A stretch of 64,000 nt of DNA, from assembly GCA_905250115.1 (NCBI GenBank), contig CAJNOI010000099.1:289783-353782 (forward strand), read 5' to 3'. The notes beneath the pieces were generated by a model, which was given only the letters and a program-made list of their open reading frames with translations, did not search any database and had not been told where the DNA came from. The DNA is from Adineta steineri (Eukaryota > Rotifera > Eurotatoria > Adinetida > Adinetidae). Of this stretch, positions 36,201 to 48,068 are shown one piece after another; within the stretch, counting starts at the first letter, position 1; every line of letters starts with the position of its first letter. Position numbers and translations under genes: made by a program.

Positions 36201-38535
36201 AGATTAACTGTGATATTGTTTTCATTTCTACTTTCTTTAGGCTTCTCAAAAAAGATCTAAAGGTGTACATGGAACTATTTGATTCTGTCATGCATTTATA
36301 TCTGGCATCATTTTTAACTTTCATTTAGTTTTGTTTTCACTCTTAGTTTTTCGACAAAAAATCGAAGAGAATATACAAAATCTTCGTTAGTATTTAGAAC
36401 TGAAACTCAAATTACAATCTCTCATCTAAGAAGTAATCACACTCATATAGATATCTGATTGAGTAAATGTACTAGATTCTGAATCACTTGTTTAAAAAAA
36501 GGCTAGATTAACTTGCCATACTCAACAAAATAAATACTATCCTCTGTATGTCCTATACCTGTTGTTGAAATTGACGAATGAGTGCAGATGTTTGTATTTC
36601 GAATAGATCAAATGCCACTACCTGACTACTAATAAATTCCATATGATTAAAAACAAATAGTTCATTTATCACTGTCTCATTTGACATTCGACATAATGTT
36701 TGAAGTAAAGAAAACAATTCCATACCTATACCACGGAAATCAAAAGTGTGAAAAGAAGGAAAAGTTCCTGTAAAGTAGAGCAACCAGGCATCATCTTTAA
36801 TGAAATCACTTGAACACACTTGATGATAATGAGGCACTATATCTATGATTGATGAGTATGGGATAGAGAGACGAGTACATGGACACACAAGTGTTCGTGA
36901 ATATCGTCTATACAATTGTTCATATTTATTTAATGATGGTTGATATACAGTGATACTTCGTATTTGAACAGAGATTGATGCATAAAATACTAAAATAATT
37001 ATTCCAACAACAAATGTTAGCAAATAGACACGTGTAGAATAAATACCATCAGTAATCTCAGATAAGTATGGAAACATATTTAATGTAAGTAGTTTCATCT
37101 TTATTAGTTTCACAAGAGACATTAAACGATCTTTTAAACCTATAAAACAAATCTTTCAACTAAAGAAGATAATCATAAAAAGAAAAAATTCACTTTGATT
37201 GGAATTTGTTTCAAGTTCAATTTCATTTGATAGATTCTCAGTTGTGTTAGACTGATGTTTACACTTTTGACATCGTCGTATGATATTAACAATAAATGGA
37301 GCAATAAGAAACATAGCCATCTGTGCACCACTAAAAAGACCAATTATGGTCATAATTATATAAAGAAGATTAAATCGTCGATCATATGTATAAGTGCATG
37401 AAAGCGGAGAACAACTGTTAAAATAATTATCAAAATTTCGTTTTTCATTCCATGATTCAATAAATAATTCATTCAAAAGATATTCAACTGTTGTATTTGG
37501 TTGAAAAAGAGATGATGAAAGTGGTGAAACTGATGAGAAACCATGGATAAATATTTGCAGTTGCTGTATACATGATTGGCTATAGAAACATTTAAGTGAT
37601 GATTGAAGTATTGTACTGTATGGTGAACAACCAACCATCATACCGGGAACAGTGAATAGTCGGCTTGCAGTAGCAATATACACAGGTTCATCTGCAGTTG
37701 AAAAATTGTGTCTTGAGTATCCATTAAAATAGTAAAATTCAGCTTGTATCATACAAGTAGCGTTTCTTATACAAGAGCAATTAGCACTCAAACTGTTGTA
37801 TTCATTTGGAAAGTGACTGTATATATCAGAATCAGGATTATATTGAATAAGATAGTTCGTACGTAATGCTGAATAAATGCCATTTTGAAAAATAATTAAT
37901 TCAAGATGGTCACTTGTATGTTTCATATCAGCTATTATTGTTGATTTTAGCTGTTTTACGAGTTGATTTATCTGAGCATCAAATTTTTCAATGGACAAAA
38001 CTTGAGTGGTCATAATGCGTTTAGAATTAAAAACAAATAATGAATCATCCATCATTTGTTTTATTGTTTCACAAAGTAGTGCAAGTAGCTGGAAATGAGA
38101 TGACACTATAATGCGATAATCTAACCTATAATAGTCACCGATGTTTATCTTAGATAAAGCTGAAATAAATGAATGATTAAGAAATTGACTTGTACATATT
38201 GGATGATATTGTGGATCAAACGAAAGAAATTTATGATGATGAATCGATGTTTCTGTACATCGACATGAAAGTGTACTTGGATATCGAATAGATAGGTTTT
38301 TGAAAATAGTTTCAGATGGTGAATGGACAGTGACAGAATGTGTCTGGATAGTGGAACCAGCGTAAGTAATAATAATAATGAGAGCAGTAGTCATTAGAAA
38401 GATAACAATTCTTGTTCCAAGTAACTGATCGATGGTAGATATGGTTTCTTCATCGTCGAAAAGATTAATTTTTCTTATATGATCACGTATTTGCTTGAAC
38501 CTACTGATTCGATCATGAGAGATGGTTTCTGCCAT
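33209..38535 (-). CDS. Three-module two-TM Cys-rich membrane protein, about 1,324 aa (family not recognised)
   Basis: Predicted join on the minus strand: 38535-37194, 37139-36559, 35915-35180, 35003-34134, 33654-33209; phases 1, 0, 1, 1 all agree. It encodes three homologous modules of about 440 aa. Each has a basic cytoplasmic start, TM1 (module 1 about residues 43-63), a Cys-rich ectodomain and TM2 near its end followed by a basic tail. Shared marks: TL(S/V)C(P/R)C, YH(Q/P)(V/I)C(S/T)S, a C-x-C pair, LxCxYxxxC, LFIE(S/D/T)W, then YxxCxPxxCxYxYxxR just before TM2. Modules 1-2 and 2-3 are fused through phase-1 introns (A|GT = Ser both times) with no stop before the donors. A stop (TAA) directly precedes the start ATG, and TATAAA lies about 33 nt upstream. 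The two-TM, large-ectodomain layout recalls trimeric DEG/ENaC or P2X channels, but no family motif proves that. Three separate adjacent genes is the alternative. Confidence 0.7.
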
Positions 38536-38568
38536 TTACAAATTGAACAACTAGTCGCTCAGCTTCTC

Positions 38569-38574
38569 TTTATA
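38569..38574 (-). promoter_or_regulatory. Possible TATA box of the three-module gene
   Basis: TATAAA on the minus strand, 33-38 nt before ATG. Weak evidence given the AT-rich background. Confidence 0.25.
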
Positions 38575-39484
38575 TGAGATTCAAAATATCATGAAGATAT
38601 ATGATAAATATTATACAAGGAAATGAAAAAAAATCCTGACAATGAATCGCACCAGTTTGTTTCTATCAAAAGCCATCTGTCCATTGTATAGATATTAGAA
38701 TGAATTAGTTAAAAAAATATATGACACAAATATGTGTTTTTTTCTCAGGTTAGAATTTGCTCAAAGCAAATTTTTTCTCATTTTCCTGTTGAATAATATT
38801 TTGTGTATGACAAAATGAGAAGTATGTGACGATGTTTCAGTTGATCGATCAACATCTCTACTATTAATAAAAGAAGATGTAATGTCAGACAATAGATTTT
38901 TTAGCTTTAATTGTTAACAAAATAACAATATGCTTTCGACTAAAGAAAGGATCATACGAAAACAAATTGAAATAATTTTGTGTGTTTGCCAAGATCAAGG
39001 TCAAAGAATTATTCACAATCAAAAACTCAAGTTTCATCAATGAGGCAAATCAGATTTTAGTGAATATTTTTATCAGTGTTATTCGGAGAGTGCACTTAGT
39101 TACTTGGATTGATGATAGGATTTTTAAGGGTGTTCTTTCGTCTGCTTGTGTAACTGTGTTTTCTATGAAAAATAGCAGAAAAATCGCTTGTTGCACGCTA
39201 ATCGGTCAGCTTCTGGATCATTCGGTTTTCAATATTTTGGAAAATCACCGAGTCAAATTAAGACACTTTAAAATCTGGAGAAGAGAGACAAATAAGATAA
39301 ATGAGAGGAAAAAAATAGAAAAAGAACCGATAAAAGAAAAATAAATGGTAGAACAGAAAAAGAAGATAAGAGTAAAAAGAAATGGATCCAAACAAAAGAG
39401 AAACCGTATGGATAGGCACAAATAAAAGTGAAACAAAGGAAAGCAAGAGAGAAAATGAGAAACAAAGGTGCTTTTTTTTATATA

Positions 39485-39500
39485 TGTGTGTGTGTGTGTG
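39485..39500 (+). repeat. (TG)n microsatellite
   Basis: About eight TG units after TATATA. Confidence 0.85.
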
Positions 39501-40060
39501 TTTGCTTAGCAGCAGTTTGAAGTTGAACATAATAACAGTTAATTCATGACTGTCAGGTTTTATTCAGTCGAGGATCAAGCAAATTCACTCGACGTGCGTT
39601 ACTTATGTATAAAGAACTAATTCGAAAAGTCTGTCGATGATGAACCACGAGATATATTGAAAGGTGTGTTTGTGAAAATGATGGAACATTATTATTGATA
39701 AACTGAATATGATAAACTGATATTTTTCTCTGGCAAATTCCAATCGCGAAATTGAATACTAATTTTCAAATATTATAAAATAACAATATGTGAACATGAT
39801 AGGAATATTTTTATTTTTCATGGTACTGTATGATCAATTATTATTTAATAGTTGTTTTTCACTCTTTATGTCGTGGAAATAGTTGTTATTTTTTTTATTT
39901 ATGTGTTAGAAGCGGTAGAATATAGCAGCATCTGTTTTAATAAGAAAAAGATTTACTCATAATCTGTTGCTTTTCTCAAAGCACATAACATAAACTAAAT
40001 TCACTAGGAAAATATAATTTTGTGAATGAGATAATTTTCTAATGATGATTATTCTATGCT

Positions 40061-40120
40061 TCAAGGGTATGGGTATGGGAAAAGAGAACCCCACCATCCC
40101 TACTTATACTCACACTCTAA
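40061..40120. repeat. GT-rich hairpin, copy 8
   Basis: TCAAGGGTATGGGTATGGG, then CCCACCATCCC and ACTCACACTCT. Imperfect. Confidence 0.45.
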
Positions 40121-41042
40121 AGTACTTTTGATAATAATTTTTGATTGAAAAAACATCTATTTTCAATTTTTCTTTAAACCTGAGTTTTTCAAAAACAACC
40201 TCACCAATAAAGAATTAAAGATGCATTATTGATATGTACATCAGTTGTAATGAGATATAATATATGTCTTAAAATTGTTAAGCTTGTTCTCCAAGAAAGT
40301 CATCATTCAATCGCACGATATTAATACTTTTGTTGTAGTTAGACGGCGCAATAACCTTAAAATGTGCTGATAAAGAAGGAAACTTCTTTTAATGTGAATC
40401 ATGGTAAAATTATAATCTCAAGCGTTATAGATTTTTTCATAAAAGGAAAGAAAACTTTTCAAAATTTCAGCCACTGCCGTGCCATGCCGCAGCGGCTTAA
40501 AGAACGATACGACTACCGTGCCGCGCCACGATAGAAAAGAAAAATAAGCTGCCACTGACATATACATTTCTGATATACGATCGTGCTTACAAGATATTTC
40601 ACTAGAATAATAATAAAATAATAATGAAAATCGTGTAGTTAAAATAGCGGCGGTAGTAAAAAGGTGTTGTCAAAAATCCGGAAAAAACATTCAGAAAAAT
40701 AAATCCACAAAAAGAAAAATCCGGAAAAGCAAACACCTGAAGAGAGAAAAAAATTTATTCGTAGTTGATTAATCATCGTAAACACAACAAGCAAAAAGGA
40801 TGAAGATGTGAGAGACAATTCGACAGGAAGTTTACTTCTTTGAAGCTACCCAAGTCATCAAAATCGCCTAGGTTTGGGCGATGAATCGCGATTTCAAAAA
40901 AACCGCTAGTTAATCGCGATAAATCGACGATTTTTTCCTTCGGCTGAAGGGAGTGTATTCCGAAAAAAATGTTCCGAAAAAAATGGGAATGCGTCTGTAT
41001 GTCTGTCGTACGTCGCAGGTCAGAGCTCAAACCCATCCAATC

Positions 41043-41145
41043 CACCAAAATCGAGCAATTAGGTATCGAGTTCACCAAAAATGACCGATCAGAAATCGAA
41101 GTTCACAAAATTGACCAACCAGATATCGACAGTCATAAAATCTTC
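41043..41145 (+). repeat. Tandem repeat, about 30 bp, three diverged copies
   Basis: Units start ACCAAAA(A)TxGA(C/G)C and end ATCGA(A/G)TTC or ATCGACAGTC. Confidence 0.5.
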
Positions 41146-41170
41146 AAGGTATAGACGTGGGGATAGTATG

Positions 41171-41256
41171 AGGTGGGTCTGAGTGTGAATGTGAGTGGGG
41201 TGTGGATGCGAATAAAGGATATGAAGAGACACTCATACCCACTCCCACCCTCAAGA
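41171..41256. repeat. GT-rich hairpin, copy 9
   Basis: GAGGTGGGTCTGAGTGTGAA and GTGAGTGGGGTGTGG, then ACTCATACCCACTCCCACCC and TCAAGATGG. The longest arms of the family. Confidence 0.65.
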
Positions 41257-41269
41257 TGGCTTTTATCTG

Positions 41270-42500
41270 CCGCAAGGGGATATACTTTAGGGAGAACTAT
41301 ATTTAACGGACGAATCGATTCGATGACTGGAACAATATCATCATTAGTACTTTTTATTATATATGGCTGTAAGATCTGACATCGATTATCCCTCGTAAAA
41401 TTTATATTGCCTTCACACTGAAATTCTCCATTTTTGGCGCAGTTTATAGGTGTCTGTGTGGACAATGCCATTATATTGGATCCTATATTATCAAAATGTG
41501 GAGAACTATAAACAGAATCCTGAACCTGACAATGAAACGAATGTTCGATTGAAATTAGCTGTTCTAAGCATATATGATTTATACGTTTCTGAACAATGGG
41601 CGGTTCTCGACAAACTGTGTAGTTCCCAAAATCACATACTGTTCTTTCTATAATCTCTCGCCATTTAATATATCTACTGTTAGATAAGCCTATTACTTTT
41701 CGTAAGACATAAAGACGATGTTACCTAAATGCTCTGGATAATACCCTGTAGTATCATTAGTAATTCATTTTCCGATGTAATAAAATGTACAGCCTGCACA
41801 AATAGCATTCGCGATATGAATGTGACTTTCGACTCTCTCACATTGGGTACAGAATGTTTAAGATGCTCATAAATAATTTCTATAATTTCATTTTGTTTTA
41901 CCATTGTTCTCGATACGGCGCATGAAGCTCTTCATTTTCTCGGAGCTATGATTTCTGTATTAGTTTGCATGATAGCCATATTTTCTTAAGCTCTACTAAA
42001 TGAGCATGCTAATTAAATTGTACTGTTTGTTCGTGGCAGAAACTGATCATTGAATTTTGGACACTCGATTATTTAATTGCGCTCTTTTCGTTGTAATATA
42101 AACAGTTACATCTCCTGCAAAAAGAAGAGTTAGCACACCGTCAGTAGTAACGATGATTAGTCGTATGTAACGTTTACTACGAGGATAGTCATGGTGAGTT
42201 TTTACAGGTGCGTTTTCTGCGAAAAATCAGCGATAGAAGATTGGCTAGTGATAAATTTTGAACAGACATATTGAGTAACTGGTATTGTTACTGTTAAACC
42301 AAAAATATCATTTGCTTCATAATAATATCCGCTTCGACTGAAAACGACTGTTCTGTCTTCATGAATAACCAAATTTTCACTGTTAATTAACTTATTATGT
42401 ATACTGTCTTTCCGTTGAACAGCTGGCGCATTGTCAATTGGTGAAGTATTAACGTTTGTGAACAGATCTAAGATAATGATGGTCAGATTTAATAGCATGG
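41270..42500 (-). pseudogene. Decayed env-like glycoprotein relic (tentative)
   Basis: Minus-strand fragments in more than one frame look like one broken coding unit: an N-terminal hydrophobic leader piece (42202-42498), a middle piece with several stops and at least one frame change (about 41700-42150), and a Cys-bearing C-terminal piece (about 41270-41650). The cysteine pattern and the order leader, polar core, helical heptad-like segment and Cys-rich part recall Env proteins carried by some LTR retroelements, including those known from bdelloids. No gag, pol or LTRs were recognised nearby. It cannot be functional as it stands. The assignment is an inference from texture only. Confidence 0.3.
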
Positions 42501-43082
42501 CTGATGTTGTCCCTATTTTTTCGCATATAATATAAAATTTCTATTGATAAAAGTTCAAATATCTACTTACTACCTAAACGATAGATTTTGTGACGAAATA
42601 TTTCGACGAAATAATCGATAAAATGAACTGACAGTGCAACGTTTATATATAATTTTTCGATGAGACAGAAATATGTGTAATAAATTTATTAAGTGTATCA
42701 AATGGCACTGAATGTTGTGAAAAAGCTAAGCAGAAGAAATTACCACCACATGGAGCTGTTATTGTAAAGGGTAATAAATTTATGTGTCATACTTTTTAAA
42801 CAGATAGATTATCTTCTTCTGCTGTTTCTTTACAAATACTAATAATTAAGAATCAAAGAATGAAAGCATCACTAAATGATACGACAATAGAAACGATCGA
42901 CACGTATACATAAACAAAATGTTTTACAATGGAACAGAGACATATCAATTAAATAAATTTGGTTCTCCCTCGCTGTATGCCAGCTGATGTCTTTATGTTA
43001 AATATGAACATCTTGAAACTAATTAGATTAATCGTTCACAATTTTTTTATCAATTACGTCAAAAATATAAATAACGTCGTCT

Positions 43083-43647
43083 TCAACATTGTTTATTTTC
43101 TACACATCATCCTACAAAATATTTAAAAACAGCAAAGAAAAATAAACTAATTACCCCTATTGTTGGATCATTCATAGCTCGTAATTTATCAGTTACAAAT
43201 ATCGAATGTAATTCGGATGAAATACGTTTTCGTTTCAAATCAGAAAGTCATTGTACTGATGTGTTACTATGGTTAAAATCAAACGAAGGTTGGATTTTTG
43301 TAATTGGTACAAACGGTATTCATCGAGTAGGAGCTAATGAAACAGTTTAACGAATTTGGCATATTGCTAACTCGGTTCATTGTTTATACCCCAGAGTACA
43401 TATAATATGGCAACTACTTCAAAAAAGAACAAAAACAACTTGGTTATTACCCAAAGGTCAACCTCTGTTAAATGAAATTCATCATTGTAATATACAATTA
43501 GCCCAATTAGCAACAAAAATGAATTTCAATATAATTCGGTCAGATATTCCCATTGACTAAATGTATGATGGAGTTCATCCAACTACCGCGAGGGTCGTCA
43601 TGATGGAAACAACAATTCGTCATTTTCTAAAACAAAACATAAAATAA
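43083..43647 (+). pseudogene. SGNH-hydrolase-like pseudogene
   Basis: One frame reads a recognisable SGNH fold: IVGSFIARNL at the first block, VIGTNG at the Asn block, and DGVHPT at the Asp-x-x-His block near the end. Two in-frame stops (43348-43350, TAA after the Asn block, and 43558-43560, TAA just before DGVHPT) break it. The first block has Phe where the nucleophile Ser region GDS is expected, and GTND has become GTNG. The type resembles the SGNH domains of some retroelements and stand-alone rotifer genes rather than the 642-1884 gene. Confidence 0.6.
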
Positions 43648-44739
43648 TCTATTCTTCTTTTGTTTCATGTATTCCATCTTTGATGTCCATTGATCTTTAA
43701 ATATTAAACAGTTCAAATTATTGAAATAAAATCTCTTTCAAAGTTTTTTTCTTTCAACTTTTATTTTTTTATTAATTAGCAAGTCAATACATGTAAATAT
43801 ATCTATCTATCGTCACAAATACTCGAAAAGCCGTTAACACTGATAACTATAGTTCATTCGTCAATATCTTTGAATATGATGCAGCCGTAAAAAGTGAATG
43901 GGTGTGGGTATGAGTCTGAATGGTACTTATATTTATTACTCGCATCTGCATCCACACTCACACCCTCAAGAGCCAACTTCACCTACGTTTCTGTAATTCA
44001 ATTGAGAAAATATTTTACTTTCACTTTTATTTAAATCAATCAAAAACAAACATTGAAGAACATTTTTTACAAATATTTTACACAATTATCGTGTATAACA
44101 GATAAGAAGAATTGAACATGCGACGCCATCAAGCTAATTACAATTTTTGCTTTTTTGATCACCTTGCTATTTATTCTAAAATTAAAAACAAAATAAAAAC
44201 ATGTGTCTAATTAATTAACGGAATACCTGCAATACATCTTATCGATGTCAAAAAATAAATACGCGTTTTCTTTCACCGCTTCGACTTCTACTACTAAATG
44301 GCGACATTCCGAAAAGACGTCCGAACTTAGAAGAAGACTTTTACATCACTATATATATCATACTTGAGTCTTTCGAAAACATTTACACCATATTAAATAT
44401 CTAACAAGGAAAAAAATCAAATCAATATATTTAATTATTCTCATAATAAGAAACTAATATATTACCTTCGATGTTTCATTTTTCATCATTTAAATTGACT
44501 CGTTTCAGGCATGCCACTTTTAATAAGTTTCGAGATTCTTCATATCGAACCGATGCATTATTTTTTGGGTGTCTCTTCTCTTAACTGACAGCCATCCACA
44601 TCCTATTCTACATAATTTTCACCAAAGATTGTATCTTCTATATCAGTGGTATTTTTATTTGATTCATCTTCAGTTTTTTGAATTTTTCTCATCAATAAAG
44701 GCCATTACAAAATGTTAAGTGTAGTCGGTGTGCAATACA
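43648..44739. other. Intergenic, AT-rich
   Basis: Holds one hairpin (43897-43970). No gene supported. Confidence 0.5.
43897..43970. repeat. GT-rich hairpin, copy 10
   Basis: GAATGGGTGTGGGTATGAGT, then ACTCGCATCTGCATCC and ACACTCACACCCTCAAGAG. Confidence 0.65.
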
Positions 44740-45114
44740 CTAAAATCGATCAACATTTCGAAGGCAATCAAATGCACCAAGCATATTATTAGCATCATTA
44801 GCTGTTACAGATGTTATCTTGTTTTGAATTCCTAATTCTTGAAGACATTTAAGAATTTTTGTAGCTATATTTGATGCTAAATGACGTTTATTATATGTCT
44901 CAAAATGTAATACTGTTGATTTTGAAGTAAAATTATCATCCATATAATGACCGGTAATACAAAAGAAGGAGTTTTGATGGCGATCAGACCACACGTCCGT
45001 TGTTAGTGAAACAGATTTCACATCTTGTGATGTATCAAGGAAACGTGATTTTTGAATAGAATGAAATTGTTTTATCTGACGTTGTGCTGTATTTCGATGA
45101 GACGGAACGTAGCC
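44740..45114 (-). mobile_element. hAT-type transposase fragment
   Basis: About 124 residues matching the start of the RNase-H-like core of ZBED/hAT transposases: SVSLTTDVWSD (first catalytic Asp), FFCITGHYMD, a KSTVLHFETYNKRH stretch and a degraded VTANDANNM where VTDNASNM is usual. The BED finger, the rest of the core and the C-terminal dimerisation domain are absent; no terminal inverted repeats were found. An inactive relic. Confidence 0.75.
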
Positions 45115-46421
45115 CAAATAAATGTACTTTACATTTATGATATATTTCGAATTTTACGTATTGACAATTGCTGGAAAAATTGAATATTAAATACAAGAAT
45201 AGCTATAAATGCCTCAGCTTTCTGCCAAATACTTTCCATTAAATAATGCGTAAAGAAATATTAACAGAATTTGAGATATAACTCTATTCTAAAGTTCCAT
45301 CGAACACATGAAGGCTTAATAGTTTACTTTACTTTAGATTGTTTTATTAAATACATTTAAAAATATTGCATATAAAAATTTAATTCGTCATATTGATTTC
45401 TTTCTTTTTTTAACATATAAGTTTCTTGATCCGAAAAGGATTACCAATTTACATTTTGTAAAACACGATCTAAAAGGTGTATAGAAGTGTTTAGGAACAA
45501 AAATTTGTACCCTCCCCCCTCTAACACAGACGTGACCGACAGATGTTCTTTTGACCTCGTCATAGACAAGAAGATTGAATTGCAGAACAAAATAAAACTG
45601 TTGAACTCATATTGTTTAGGAAAGATAGATACGTGAGTATTTTCTTTTATATTAATCGATTTCTCTTTTGAATTTTGTAACAACTAGTGAGTTCATCCTA
45701 TATTAAGTACCTGTTTCTGATATTCTATACGTTTACGCTAAAGGATGAAGTAAAAGCTGCTTCATAATAATACAATCAAACTTTTTTCTGGAGGGTAGAA
45801 ACAACAGTTAGATCATGTTTCATATTTTAATCTTGCGAGGGATTCCGCTAACAGATTTTTCTTAGTTAAAATTATTAATGAAATGACTCCTGCAAACAAC
45901 ATATTATTTTCTTTTTATTTATTGAATTATTTATTAGAAAAATAGACCGATAAAAAGAATAAGAAAAGAAAGAAAGCGATTTAGTGATAATTTCTAATAG
46001 GTTGTTTTCTGTTTTTCATACTGATATTTTTTTTACTATTTTCGATTAAATAGTCAACTATCGTTTATGTTCATTTTATTATATAATAAAGGCATTTAAT
46101 AATATTAATACCACTCGTCCTTCTTAAGGGTAGGTGTGGATATTCTCTTTATGCCATATTCCACCCTCACACACACTTTCGACATGCATACGAAACCACT
46201 GTAATAATCACACCCACACCCTGAATCATGTAAAAATGCGTCGAAAAAATAATAATGCTCTTACTTTTAATATTCAGAAAATAATCAAAAGAGGTATGTC
46301 TGGTTAGACACAAAATAAGGACAAAATCTACCGTCTTTAATTGCTGTAAGTTTCAAATAAAAACGTTCCCCATTGTTTATGATAATTTATTCTTTTACTT
46401 TTAATTCTCATCCGATAAATC
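45115..46421. other. Intergenic region
   Basis: No gene. One long hairpin near its right end (46125-46221). Confidence 0.5.
46125..46221. repeat. GT-rich hairpin, copy 11 (compound)
   Basis: TTAAGGGTAGGTGTGGATAT, then ATATTCCACCCTCACACACAC, plus a second C-rich segment TAATCACACCCACACCCTGAA. Confidence 0.55.
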
Positions 46422-48068
46422 TTATGAAGTTTTCATTTTTATTGATGTTTCATCTGATCGAGTACGACGACGATAATAAGAACAGCAACAACAACAACAA
46501 CAACAACAACGTAAAATGAATTGTAGTATGGCAAGAGAAGATAATAACCAAATAGTATAAACATCAAAATTATAATAAACATACCAAGGATAAGAATTTT
46601 CAATTGGTATAAATGCTTGAAATCCATAATCAGCTACCATTTCAATTAAATCAACTGCACGTTCAACACCACCCTGTAATCGTATAATCCTCTGTATTCG
46701 TTTAATATTTTCTTGTCTAAATAAAATTTCGTCTTCTTTAAACATGATTTCAACTGTTTCTCTGAGCTCTTCTGGTGTAAAAGTTAATTTATCTAGCGAT
46801 CGACCTACATTAGCATCGATGAGACGTTGTGCCATATCATGTTGATCACCAAGAAAAGGTATACAAAGAATAGATGTTCCCAACCAAATACTTTCATAAG
46901 CACTATTAATACCACAGTGAGAAAGAAATAATTGAACATTTGGATGAGCCAGATAACCCAAAGTAGATGAAATCCACGGAACAATACGAATTCTTGATGG
47001 TAGTTCTGTAGGAAAATCATAAATTTGATTTAATTTCCATATAACACGATATTTATCAAATGATTTTATTGTAAGATATATCTTTTCGATTTGCTCAGTT
47101 GTTAATAAAACTACCGTGCCAAAATTAATATAAATTATTGGACGAGAATCCATTTCAAGCCATTGTCGATCTTCATCTAATAGTTGTTTTAAATAATAAT
47201 CCGAAGTACGTTTCACTGAAAACATTGGTCCAGTACATTGGACATATGGTGGTAAATGTTGAGCATATTCAATTCCAAAAACACTATTAACTAAAATCAT
47301 ATGGGAATAATAACGTGATACAAAATTAACTGAATTATTCAAATGAAATTTATTTTGTCTGATATAATCTAAAGGTCGATCAAATTGAACATATGTATAT
47401 ATCGTTAAGAGACAACGAGTTATAGGTAATATTGTGCGTAAAAATAAATTTCTCTCAATGGTATGAATACTTTGAGGAGGATGATGCAATATAGTGGGAT
47501 TATAATCCGATGGTAAAACATCATACCAAGAAAGATATGGTAAAAGATCAGCATTATTAATTATATAAGGAATATTAAAATAATCAGCAATATCAACTCC
47601 AGCAAACGTTATTATATCGATAATAGCTATGATCTTTTCTTGCGCAACAAATATATTTGGATTAATGCTCTTCATTGCTTGTTCATACATTTGAGGATAG
47701 ATCTTTTTCAAGATTATTTCTACTAATGTTAATTTACTGGAAAAAGAATTTGGATTTATAATAGCATTGTTAGTTACTAATTCAAGTTCAGTTTCATTGG
47801 AACATTGACCAATATCAATAAATTTTATTGTTGTATTTAAACAATTTCTTTCCGCATGTTTTTTCATGTTTGAACAACTGATTATATATATATTATATTT
47901 ATTACCATTACGTTGATATAATTCATTTGCCTGACGTAATAATGGATTGAGATGACCTATAAATGGAATTGAAATAAATAAGGCAGTCTTAGATTTTTCT
48001 TCAATAGAAGAACATTTTATCACCAGTGTTGCCAATACAATAATAATAATTATCAGTAATTTAAACAT
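46422..48068 (-). CDS. UDP-glycosyltransferase (UGT family, membrane-bound)
   Basis: Intronless, 548 aa from ATG 48068. Signal peptide MFKLLIIIIIVLATLVIKC, then an N-terminal acceptor-binding half and a C-terminal UDP-sugar-binding half with the UGT signature around residues 375-420 (FLSHCGINSAYESIWLG ... IPFLGDQHDMAQRL; HCG and D-Q fit the donor site). A C-terminal transmembrane helix (about residues 500-520) is followed by nine consecutive Cys and a short basic tail. UGTs add glucuronic acid or glucose to small lipophilic compounds in the ER lumen. The tail lacks the usual dilysine ER signal. The likely role is detoxification; the exact substrate is unknown. Confidence 0.9.
   Translation of the reverse strand: MFKLLIIIIIVLATLVIKCSSIEEKSKTALFISIPFIGHLNPLLRQANELYQRNGNKYNIYIISCSNMKKHAERNCLNTTIKFIDIGQCSNETELELVTNNAIINPNSFSSKLTLVEIILKKIYPQMYEQAMKSINPNIFVAQEKIIAIIDIITFAGVDIADYFNIPYIINNADLLPYLSWYDVLPSDYNPTILHHPPQSIHTIERNLFLRTILPITRCLLTIYTYVQFDRPLDYIRQNKFHLNNSVNFVSRYYSHMILVNSVFGIEYAQHLPPYVQCTGPMFSVKRTSDYYLKQLLDEDRQWLEMDSRPIIYINFGTVVLLTTEQIEKIYLTIKSFDKYRVIWKLNQIYDFPTELPSRIRIVPWISSTLGYLAHPNVQLFLSHCGINSAYESIWLGTSILCIPFLGDQHDMAQRLIDANVGRSLDKLTFTPEELRETVEIMFKEDEILFRQENIKRIQRIIRLQGGVERAVDLIEMVADYGFQAFIPIENSYPWYVYYNFDVYTIWLLSSLAILQFILRCCCCCCCCCSYYRRRTRSDETSIKMKTS
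46482..46508 (-). repeat. (TGT)n microsatellite encoding nine Cys in the UGT tail
   Basis: CAA/ACA repeat on the plus strand, read as TGT codons on the minus strand with one TGC. Confidence 0.85.

Larger units (their letters stand above)
38536..41132. other. Intergenic region
   Basis: No gene supported. Notable parts: a purine-rich tract (about 39280-39460), a (TG)n microsatellite at 39485-39500, a hairpin at 40061-40120, a GC-rich patch at 40470-40535 and a 30-bp tandem repeat at 41043-41145. Open frames here are low-complexity readings. Confidence 0.5.

Noticed and set aside
38982..39344. 120-codon plus-strand frame
   Set aside because: The C-terminal third is a Lys/Glu purine tract; no recognisable domain and no codon bias like neighbouring genes.
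39245..39530. Phe/Ser/Leu-rich minus-strand frames that resemble membrane proteins
   Set aside because: They are the complement of a purine-rich low-complexity tract.
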